Source of the DNA: Taudactylus pleione
Taxonomy: Eukaryota; Chordata; Amphibia; Anura; Myobatrachidae
Assembly (NCBI GenBank): GCA_031769625.1
Contig: JAUIMM010000178.1
Coordinates: 25,167,501 to 25,231,500 of the forward strand
Length of the DNA stretch: 64,000 bases
Reading direction: 5' to 3'
This document shows positions 34,110-46,100 of the stretch, piece by piece. Position 1 is the first letter of the stretch. Every line of letters starts with the position of its first letter. A program made the translations under genes and the position numbers. The notes beneath the pieces were generated by a model that was given only the letters and a program-made list of their open reading frames with translations, ran no database searches and was not told the DNA's origin.

Positions 34110-37100
34110 CTAAAAAGAGAAAACAGACACCATTGTACATAAAAGACTCCAGGAGAACATCAATTATATAACCTTCCTAGGCTTATTTACTTCAGTGGGA
34201 CATTGTCCTTATCATTTTATACTCATCAGTTATTCTATATTATTATACAGAAAAACAAATATATTACAGTGACATTTTAAGTAAAATGTAATATGCTATA
34301 TGATAGTTACTGAGATGCAAACATAGCTAAGATTAATATATGAATGGGATCCATAATTATATATAATAGTATATGAGTAACATTTAAATAGAATTAGCTA
34401 AAATATTCCATTCGTATCTATGAATTACACTATTTTCATTATGTTAAATTTCTATCCATAAACCACATTGTTACACATTATTCATGTTATATCTGCACAA
34501 AGTACGTACGTGCATCTCATAAGCACAATGTCCCTGGAACTGAGGCTGTTGTCCTTCCAGTCCGGCCCTATGGAAAAGAATATAGAAATAGTACAGTTAC
34601 TAGTGTCTGGTATATGTTTTGCTTCAGTTAGTCAATGGATTATAGTTTGTAAGTATAAACCACTATTCGTTCCTTTTGTTCCCAGGTCAGTCACTTTCTT
34701 TGCCTAATCTGCAATCTAGTTCTGTGCAATAGACACTATTCCATTACAGCATACCCCAAGGCAGCCTTTTTTTACTTTTTGAAAATATATTTTCTATTAA
34801 CCACTGAAGGTTTTTATTTTTATGGTCACAAAATGTACTATAGATATAATATTTTCTACAACTGTAAAGATAAAGACCAGCATATGTACACATCTCCCAA
34901 CCATCCAAGCATGGTAACTTTTGGGGTAACTAAAATTTGTATGGCTGCTATAAGCTGTGATGCAGATGGTTAGTCCACAACTATGCTAAACAGAACCCTC
35001 TAACTTTTAATTGCATGGTACAAGAATACCTGGAGGACGAGTCTCAGCTGAGCATTGATTTTTCTGGTGCCCTCAGGAATCTTGTGGGCCAGACTCACAT
35101 GGTGCGCCTTCACCTGCAGGAGGAAGGGTGGACAGCAGAGAGTCACCGACACTGGCACACTCAGAGTACACAGGGAGATAGGAGAATATGGAGTAGTAAC
35201 AAGAATGACCAGGATACAAGATGTGGAGCAAAGAGTACATAAGTATATAGTGCCCGGAGTCTACAGGTGCAACGCTGAGTGCTGCCAGAGAGAGAGGAGG
35301 GGGTCCAGATAGAGACCACACACAGGTCCCCTCATCTCTAGAAATGCCCCTGCTGAAAGCTCTTACCTCAGGTACTGCCAGGTGTCTTCTAGGCATAGGA
35401 ACCACGGCCTCAGGTAGTGCCAGGTGTTTTCTTGGCTTAGGGACCACAACCTCAGGTACTGCCAAGAGTCTCAACTGTACATTGATTTTTCTGGCACCCT
35501 CAGGGATCTTGTGGGCCAGACTCACATGGTGCGCCTTCACCTGCAGGAGGAAGGGTGGACAGCAAAGAGTCACCGACACTGGCACACTCAGAGTACACAG
35601 GGAGACAGGAGAATATGGAGTAGTAACAAGAATGACAAGGATACAATGGTGGAGTATTCCCCAAAGAGGTGGAGCAAAGAGTATATAATGATAAAGTTTA
35701 AACAATCACAGTTTCACATCCTGCACCCATATGCTTTAATACTTACCCCTCTGAAGTCCAGCGTTAGGCTCTAGCTCTATGTTTCTGCAAGGCCACCTGA
35801 AACATGGCCATCACGGCTATTTTTCTGGCCTTTTACGCATGCGCACTAGGGGAATCATGGGTAAAATGGTGGGTGCAACATTTTTCCAGTGAACTGCGCA
35901 CACTCTAGTCCCTGGGGTCTACAGGTGCAGCGCTGAGTGCATCTGGCCGCCGGAGAGAGAGAAGGGGACCTGGACAGAGACCACACCTGGGTCCCCTCCT
36001 CTCAAAAAAAGCACATGCTAAAAGCACTTACCTCAGGTACTGCCAGGTGTTTTCTAGGCATAGGAATCAAGGCCTCAGGTACTACCAGGTGTTTTCTAGG
36101 CATAGGAACCACGGCCTCAGGTACTGCCAGGTATTTTCTAGGCATAGGAACCATGGCTTCAGGTACTGCCAGGTGTTTTTTAGGCATAGGAACCACAGCC
36201 TCAGGTACTGCCAGGTGTTTTCTTGGCTTAGGGACCATGGCCTCAGGTACTGCCAGGTTTTTTCTTGGCTTAGGGACCACGGCCTCAGGTACTGCCAGGA
36301 GTCTTAGCTGAACATTGATTTTCCTGGCGCCCTCTGGGATCTTGTTGGCCAGACTCACATGGTGTGCCATCACCTGCAGGAGGAAGGGTGAACAGCAGAG
36401 AGTCACTGGCACACTCAAGAATACACAGGGAGACAGGACAATATGGAGTAGTAACAAGAATGACCAGGATACAATGGTGGAGTATTCCCCAAAGAGGTGG
36501 AGCAAAGTGTATATAATGATAAAGCTTAAACAATCAGTTTTATTTTTATTATATAAATATATATTCAAAAAAACTCCCCAAACCCTAGTTCACATATATT
36601 TTTCTAGGAAATGTTATTAAAATTGACATGCTGAGAATATTTAAGAAGGGAGGTTATAAGGGATATGTATCAAGCCTTGGAGAGAGATAAAGTACCGACC
36701 AATCATCTTCTAGCTGTCATGTTCCAGGCTGTGTTTGCAATTTTTAGAATCTGATTGGTTGGTACTTTATCTCTCTCCTATTTATGTCTCCAAGGTTTGA
36801 TCTATCTCCCCCTATGTCTGACAGGAAGAGGGTAAGAATATGGGGAGGGGGTGGGAAGGGTAAGTACTGTTATATCCTCAAGGGCAGTATAAATAAAAAA
36901 TAAATAAATGGTGATATTTTATTACAAGAATAGCTTTATTCTAAAATATTACAATAAATGACTAGATGTGTTATATAATTGGAATATTTCTATTTTACTA
37001 GTTTTATCTGGAGGTTTTTCATGCCTTTGTTCATATTTCTTAGTTGTATATATCTAGCTTATCTTATGGACCTGTCCACTACCAATTATCTTTATTTCAT

Positions 37101-40100
37101 TTATAATTATAATAGACTATGTTTCTGCAAGGCCATTTGTATACTACAAGAAACCTATTTTTTCCTTTCTCCATATTGTGTAGAAATTGTGACATTTGAG
37201 GAGTAATATAAGATGTAAATGTCAGTGTAATAAGCATTACATTGTATGACAAAGAGATCTATAAATACTAGGACATAAGGAAAGTGTAAGTAGCCACAAT
37301 AACACTGAAAGCACTTACCTCAGGTATTGCCAGGTGCCTTCTTGGCTTATGGACCACGGCCTCAGGTACTGCCAGGTGGTTTTTTGGCATAGGGACCTCG
37401 GCCTCAGGTACTGCCAGGTGTTTTCTGGGCATAGGAACCATGGCCTCAGGTACTGCCAGGTGTTTTTTAGGCATAGGAACCACGGCCTCAGGTACTGCCA
37501 GGTGTTTTCTTGGCTTAGGAACCATGGCCTCAGGTACTGCCAGGTTTTTTCTTGGCTTAGGGACCACGGCCTCAGGTACTGCCAGGAGTCTTAGCTGAAC
37601 GTTGATTTTCCTGGCGCCCTCTGGGATCTTGTTGACCAGACTCACATGGTGTGCCATCACCTGCAGGAGGAAGGGTGAATAGCAGAGAGTCACTAACACT
37701 GGCACACTCAAGAATACACAGGGAGACAGGACAATATGGAGTAGTAACAAGAATGACCAGGATACAATGGTGGAGTATTCCCCAAAGAGGTGGAGCCAAT
37801 TGTATATAATGATAAAGCTTAAACAATCAGTTTTATTTTTATTATATAAATATATATTCAAAAAAACTTCCCAAACCCTAGTTCACATATATTTTTCTAG
37901 GAAATGTTATTAAAATTTACATGCTGAGAATATTTAAGAAGGGAGGTTATGAGGGATATGTATCAAGCCTTGGAGAGAGATAAAGTACCGACCAATCATC
38001 TTCTAGCTGTCATGTTCCAGGCTGTGTTTGCAATTTTTAGAATCTGATTGGTTGGTACTTTATCTCTCTCCTATTTATGTCTCCAAGGTTTGATCTATCT
38101 CCCCCTATGTCTGACAGGAAGAGGGTAAGAATATGGGGAGGGGGTGGGAAGGGTAAGTACTGTCATATCCTCAAGGGCAGTATAAATAAAAAATAAATGG
38201 TGATATTTTATTACAAGAATAGCTTTATTCTAAAATACTACAATAAATGACTAGATGTGTTATATAATTGGAATATTTCTATCTTACTAGTTTTATTGAG
38301 GTTTTTCATGCCTTTGTTCACATTTCTTAGTTGTATATATCTAGCTTATCTTATGGACCTGTCCACTACCAATTATCTTTATTTCATTTATAATTATAAT
38401 AGACTATGTTTCTGCAAGGCCATTTGTATACTACAAGAAACCTATTTTTTCCTTTCTCCATATTGTGTAGAAATTGTGACATTTGAGGAGTAATATAAGA
38501 TGTAAATGTCAGTGTAATAAGCATTACATTGTATGACAAAGAGATCTATAAATACTAGGACATAAGGAAAGTGTAAGTAGCCACAATAACACTGAAAGCA
38601 CTTACCTCAGGTATTGCCAGGTGCCTTCTTGGCTTATGGACCACGGCCTCAGGTACTGCCAGGTGGTTTTTTGGCATAGGGACCTCGGCCTCAGGTACTG
38701 CCCGGTGTTTTCTGGGCATAGGAACCATGGCCTCAGGTACTGCCAGGTGTTTTTTAGGCATAGGAACCACGGCCTCAGGTACTGCCAGGTGTTTTCTTGG
38801 CTTAGGAACCACGGCCTCAGGTACTGCCAGGTTTTTTCTTGGCTTAGGGACCACGGCCTCAGGTACTGCCAGGAGTCTTAGCTGAACGTTGATTTTCCTG
38901 GTGCCCTCAGGGATCTTGTTGGCCAGACTCACATGGTGTGCCATCACCTGCAGGAAGAAGGGTGAACAGCAGAGAGTCACTGGCACACTCAGAGTACACA
39001 GGGAGACAAGACAATATGGAGTAGTAACAAGAATGACCAGGATACAATGGTGGAGTATTCCCCAAAGAGGTGGAGCAAAGTGTATATAATGATAAAGCTT
39101 AAACAATCAGTTTTATTTTTATTATATAAATATATATTCAAAAAAACTCCCCAAACCCTAGTTCACATATATTTTTCTAGGAAATGTTATTAAAATTTAC
39201 ATGCTGAGAATATTTAAGAAGGGAGGTTATGAGGGATATGTATCGAGCCTTAGAGAGAGATAAAGTACCAACCAATCAGCTTCTAGCTGTCATGTTCCAG
39301 GTTGTGTTTGCAATTTTTAGAATCTGATTGGTTGGTACTTTATCTCTCTCCTATTTTTGTCTCCAAGGTTTGATCTATCTCCCCCTATGTCTGACAGGAA
39401 GAGAGTAAGAATATGGGGAGGGGGCGGGAAGGATAACTACTGTCATATCCTCAAGGGCAGTATAAATAAAAAATAACTAAATTATGATATTTTATTACAA
39501 GAATAGCTTTATTCTAAAATACTACAATAAATGACTAGATGTGTTATATATATATAATTGGAATATATCTGTTTTACTAGTTTTATCTGGAGGTTTTTCA
39601 TGCCTTTGTTCACATTTCTTAGTTATAAATATATCTGGCTTATCTTATGGACCTGTCCACTACCAATTATCTTTATTTCATTTATAATTATAATAGACTA
39701 TGTTTCTGCAAGGCCATTTGTACTACAAGAAACCTATTTTTTCCTTTCTCCATATTGTGTAGAAATTGTGACACTTGAGTAATATAAGATGTAAATGTCA
39801 GTGTAATAAGCATTACATTGTCTGACAAAGAGATCTATAAATACTAGGACATAAGGAAAGTGTAAGTAGCCACAATAACACTGAAAGCACTTACCTCAGG
39901 TATTGCCAGGTGCCTTCTTGGCTTATGGACCACGGCCTCAGGTACTGTCAGGTGGTTTTTTGGCATAGGGACCTCGGCCTCAGGTACTGCCAGGTGTTTT
40001 ATTGGCATTGGGACCACATCCTCTGGTACTGCCAGGTGTTCTCTTGGCATAGGGACCATGGCCTCAGGTACTGCCAGGTATTCTCTTGGCATAGGGACCA

Positions 40101-43100
40101 CAACCTTTGGTACTGCCAGGTGTTCTCTTGGCATAGGGACCACAACTTCTGGTACTGCCAGGTGTTCTCTTGGCATAGGGACCATGGCCTCAGGTACTGC
40201 CAGGTTTTCTCTTGGCATAGGGACCACAACCTCCGGTACTGCCAGGTGTTCTCTTGGCATAGGGACCACGACCTCAGGTACTGCAAGGTGTTCTCTTGGC
40301 ATAGGGACCACGGGGGGCAATTTATGCAGTGAAGCCCTAAAAAGAGAAAACAAACATTTGCACCTAAAGGACTCCATGAGAATGTAACAATAGCGAAGGT
40401 TAATACAATATAACAATGTACCCATCGCTAGATATTATGGTGTGTAATATGGTTAACATTTGAATAATGATAGCTAAAAAAATATTTATTATCTATTCTT
40501 ATCTATAAATGACATTCATTTTCCTTATTTTACATTTATATCCATAAATCACTTTGTTACATATTGCTTATGTAATATCTGCACAAAGTACGTACGCAGA
40601 GTGTCTCTTAGAACTAGTGTTACTGGAACTGGAGGCTTTGTTCTTATGGTCCTTATGGTCTGGCTCTATGAAAAAGAATACAGAAATAGTACAGTTACTA
40701 CTATGGGCTGAATTCAATTTGAGGCGAAAAGTCAATGCAATGTACCAGGCAAAAAAGTTTCGCCTATGAATAGCAGGCAAAAAAAGTGCAGAATTGGGGT
40801 TTTGGGATGCAACGCTGCGGGAACCCCCCTGCAGCCTTCAGATAGTCCCCCAAAGGTAAACTGTGTAAAAAAAATTAAAAATCACTTAAGGACACCCCAA
40901 AAAATTACTTTGAAAAAGGGGGCAAAAAAAAAAATTGGGGTACAAAGCTAAAAGCGAGCGAACTTGACTCTGGGGGGATCCCCAAGTATGGCCCAGGTGT
41001 TTTTTTGATTGCAGGTGTTTGCGAAAGGTGGATTTTTCACAATTTTTTTAACATCACTTTAGCAACTTTTAAATATGCTGACCCCCATTTTCAAGTACTC
41101 CAAATTTGCTGGGAATAGTTATTTTCTGGCAAAAAGTCTCCTGAATACTATTCTGCACCACGTATAGAAAAACGCTATTTAGCAGCTATTGAGCCCGTTT
41201 AAATACCCCAAATACCTTCAGCAAGCCAAATCGGGGGGTACCATAGTGAACCCCCATGTCAGAGCATCTTTTGGGGGGTGTCAAGCTGATTTCCCCAAAT
41301 CTGACAGCACTTTCCGCCTGTTTCAGTTTCGCCGGGTGCCGTTTACGCGTACTTTAAACTTTAATATGGGGTAAAGCGTGCAAGCGCGCGATACTTTTCC
41401 GCCTGCGAAGTAGGCGGAAAGTCCGGGCTGTGAAAAAGTATCGCGGCTCGGCTCATATTGAATACGGCTCTTAGTCTGGTATATGTTTTGCTTCAGTTAG
41501 TCAATGGATTATAGTTTGGAAGTATAAACCCCTGTTTGTTCCTATTGTAACTGGATAAATTGCTTCCTTTGCCTAACCTGCAACTGTAAAGACCGGCATA
41601 TGTACATCTCTCCCAACCACCCCAGCATTGCTGAGATAAGAGGTGATGCAGATTGTTAGCGCACAACTATGATAAACAGACCCCTCAATCTTTTCATAAA
41701 AAAAAAACAAGAATACCTGGAGGATGAGGGTCTTTCAGATGCACTTTGTCTTCTCTTGCAGCCTCAGGGATTTTGTGGGGGGCACAAACACGGTTCCTCT
41801 CCACCTGCAGGAGGAAGGGTAAACAGCATGGAGTTAGTTACTGGGCACTGGCACACTCAGAGAAAGCAGGGAGACAGGAGAATAGGGATCGGTAACCTAC
41901 GTGTCCTCACACAGACATGTAATACCACAGATGTAGCTTTTATGACTGATTGAGCCTGTAGTATATCTTTTTAACATATTTTAATTGTCAGCTGAATTTC
42001 TAATAGAAGGTAAAAGATCACATTCCAACCAATCTTCTAATAGTACTAATTTTGAATGTCCCTAATGTTTGTTTTATTTAATAATAAATCCCTTGTTCCA
42101 CCACAGTTATACCCAGTAAATAGATAAATATGCCGTTACCCCTTGGGGGCTGCTCACCAGTGTTTTGATGTGCTTGGCCTTGCTCCCGTAGGTGAGTGTG
42201 CTGCGAGAGTCTTCATAGGCAGCATCCGCAGGGCTGATGTGTGTGATCATCACCATTCTGCTCCTGCCACTCAGTGCTCCCTGTGATAGATAAAGCTCTG
42301 GTTATAGGAGAGATCACTGAGGAATCCTTACACAGTGTAACGAGCAGTTTAAAGATCTACTATTGTTTTATATTATGTTTGTGAGAAACAAATGATTGCA
42401 CTAATTATAAAATATAATGATTGATTGCAGCCATTGTGTGAGATAAAACACCACAACAATGTGTTAGGAGCAATATTCCTGATGACTGAGGTTCTGGCAT
42501 GGATGCTATAGCCCCTTCCTTTTACCCAGAGCCTTAGCATTTTCAAAGGGGACCACACACCCCTTTAGTACCAGGGCATAAAGTCTCTTAATGGCCCTGT
42601 TTGAAAACTCCCATTCATAATCCTAAATGCTTCTATCCCAAAAAAAGACCCTTACCTCCCATTCCTGCACCCTACATCTAATCCTCCTGGGGGGGTGCCT
42701 TGCCCTAACCTCCCCCCAGTGGTGTCTAACCATAACCCCACATTTCCAGCAGCCTAACCCAAACCTGCCCAGGGGGTGTCTAACCCTAATCCCCCCCTTC
42801 CATTGTTTGCCTAAACAGTGCGCTACTTACCTCTATCCGGACGTTCTGCATTTTGCCACCGGTCGGGATTCCGGCATAAGTATATCAGGGGCTGGTATTC
42901 CATTCGCCGGCATTTTGACTATATCCCGTCTCTATAATGGGTGCAGGGTATGTGGTGCAAATGTCCAGTGGTCTCACACCGCACACCCTGCACCAATAAC
43001 CTATATGTAACACACTGTCACTCCTGCTGTAATCACTAATGTAGTCACTGGGAAAATGGATATGGGTGCCATTTTTCCAAAGTTCTGGGTGCAGTGCCAG

Positions 43101-46100
43101 AGCCTAATTAGCACATGTGCCTGCAAGAGAAGGGGTAGGCTGGCATGGAGACTGCACAAGGGGCCCTTCTCTCTTATCACTGTCCCTGACATCATATGTG
43201 TGTAGGAAATCTCATGGTAATAACATACCTTTAGCAGCCAGGTCAATTTGCTGTCCCGATAATTGATATGGCTGCCTGGTCTCTTGCGTAGCGCCATGAT
43301 GCAATTCCTTAGGGCCAGAAGGGAGCGGTTTATATAGCCACTTTCTCTCAGAGTTTGGCCAGTGTTTTTAGTCTGACATAGAAACAGAAAAGATTATGAG
43401 AACACATCTGGCTTCAGTCACGGTGTGGATGTATTACAAACACAAACTATGATTAAACTATTTACATAATTGATTTAAATTCTGTCCCAAGACAATGACT
43501 CCCATTCACCTTTTATTTTTGTTAGTGATATTGGCCGAAATGTTTTTCTTATGCATGTAAATTATCCTAAACTGCTAAATAAAAATATAATGACATTATC
43601 ATCATTGATTTAATATTGGTTTATGTTATTAATTAAAAAATAACTTTAATCAAAATGTTATATAATTTGTTATGAGTAAGGTCTCAGTGGGTGGGGGGGC
43701 ACAGAAATAAATGTATGTAACCAAGGGGGTGGTGGCCTGTAACAGATTCGGAATCACTGCTCTAAAGGGAGAAAGACCACACTTAGGGAGGATTACAAAC
43801 ACAAGAAAATAGAGTTATAAACATGAATGGCCCTGGTATAACCCACTAACAAAGAGCTAATTTCACTACAAAAAGATGCAAAAACAAGCTACAATGTTCA
43901 CAAGAGTTTTATTTAAAGAAAAGAGCTTATAGTACTTTTCATGCCACCTCAGAATACAGAACAAGAACTACCCTAGGACCACTTAGCTCTCTGATAATTA
44001 TACACATAATGAATATCATTTACGTTGCACAATGCAAGAGCAGCTTTGGCCTCGCCGTGCACCTCACATTGTGCGAGCAGAGCCGTAAGTAGCTATGGGC
44101 CACTAGTACCGCCCCACGGCCTTTGATTCTGGCTGGCAGGGTGCCTGGAACCCTGCAGCCAGGATTGCTGCTGCAGAACCCACACGAGCTCCCTGCATAG
44201 TATATGCAGCCTGCTGAGCTTACCGGAGCTGTCAATCCTGGCCTGTCTGCGTGATGTAATGATGTCATGTGTGTAACATCATGACATGCTGCGCTCAGGG
44301 GACAGGGGCTGGGACAAGGAGCAATAATGCTCTGTGTGGGAGTGCACCTAGATTTCCATCAGGGTTTAGCTTTACCAAGCAAGGTGGCTGCATCTGCGGA
44401 GGAGCAGAAGAATATAAAGGCAAAGGGTAGGAGTAAGGAGGAGTGAAGGTGGCCCTAGCTGCCTAGCCTAATATGTATGGTGTTGGCACATCACAGCTCC
44501 TTGTCGTACAGAGCAGAACTGGAACAAAATCTTGTACAGTGCACATCTGGAGATTGTTCTCTAGTTTGCAGAGGCGTTCCCTTAGAGCACATAGTAGGCA
44601 CACACCTAGGTGTGCACAGGGTGAACTATCTGTGCTCACTGGTCCAAAACCAAAGCATTTAGCATAGTGCAATATTAGTAACCTTCTGTATTCCTGAAAA
44701 TACATTGCACGTTCCTCTTTGTGATTCCATAGGTTCCCTCTGGGTGCTCTGATTTCCTCCAAAATCATATTGGCAGGTGAATTGGCAGCTGGCCAAAAAA
44801 TGGACCCTGTATGGGAGTGTGTGTGTATGTGTGCTAGAGAATTTTGACTGTAAGCTGCAATGGGCCAGGGACTGATGTGAATGACAAATATTCTCTCTGT
44901 AGAGTAGACAGTGATGACTAGTGGTGAAGCATGAACACTGCAGAAGGACGGCAAACTAACAATATTCACCTATTTGCAGGGCCATATTTATAATGGGTGC
45001 AAGGTGTGCGGTGCACACGGGCCCCTGAGTCCAGGGGGGCCACACCGCTCACCCTGCACCCATACTTAGGTAATGCTTACCTTTCCGCAGTCTTTAGAGT
45101 ACTGCAGAAATCAGGGAAAATGGCGGCGACCATTTTTCTGGTGACTCGCGGATGCGCAGAAAAGATGTCCCTGGGAATAAGGCACGGGTGCCATTTTCTC
45201 AGAGACCCACACATGCGCAGTAGAGGAGGGGGCCCAAATGGAGGCTGTACATGGGCCTCCTCCTCTCTTAAAACACCCCTACCTTTTTGGTATTGCAAGG
45301 GGAAATACAAGGAAATGATAATGATACCTGGCATGCTCGCTCTGATCCCGCCAGGTCTACCATGTAAAGCTTGCCGCTGCACACTCCATCACTGCTTGTC
45401 TGCTTTATGGTAACTTGTAACACAGCATGGGAGCGGGATGAGTTCTTATTGGCAGCTGTGGCTGCCTTAGAGCGGCGCTTGTTCCCTTTTATCAGTAATG
45501 TGATGGCCTGAAAAAGAGAGTAATATACTGTAGATGCAGCAACTCTTGTGGTTACGCAAAACAACTCAAAGTTACACTTGCCCATGTGTTATAGCTACAG
45601 CAGGGTCACTACACCAGCGAACACATAATCATGGGCCCTCTTATTAATTCACACATTAATAGGTTCTTTGCAGACAGCAAACCTGTTTGTATTAGTCTGT
45701 ACTTATATAACCTTGTTATTTGTACCTCCCTTGGTCAGTGGGTGCCTTATAAATAGGCTGCCCCTCCCTTTAGAATGTAAGCTCTCACGAGCAGGGCCCT
45801 CCTTCCCTTACTTATATTTTAATTTACAACAGCACCTAACACTTGGTTGCTGACCCCCTGCTGCTTATTTAAGTGTTATGCAGCAATGTTTATAAATCCT
45901 GCATTTGTTCTGCATTGTTTGTACTGTTAGTAACTGTTTTTCTTGTGTGCTCATTTGTTTATAGACTGTGTAACGTGCTGCGGAACCCTTGTGGCGCCGT
46001 ATAAATAAAGGATAATAATAATGATAATAATAGCATAGACAGGGATGACTAGTGGTGAAGCATGGATGCTGCATAAGGTAGCAAAGACTAATGATAGTCA

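Larger units (their letters stand above)
36020..39990. repeat. 1.287-kb tandem array carrying the kinesin tail exon
   Basis: Exon 3' ends are at 36032, 37319, 38606 and 39895 (spacing 1287, 1287, 1289). Introns and exons are both almost identical between units, and all units include the same intronic MITE. The right edge lies inside exon 12, the left edge inside exon 15. Confidence 0.95.

Noticed and set aside
35344..40387. Plus-strand ORFs with [14 protein letters not shown] or [12 protein letters not shown] repeats
   Set aside because: They are the antisense of the kinesin tail exons, open because the 42-bp unit is divisible by three. Splice sites, phases and the motor domain all lie on the minus strand.
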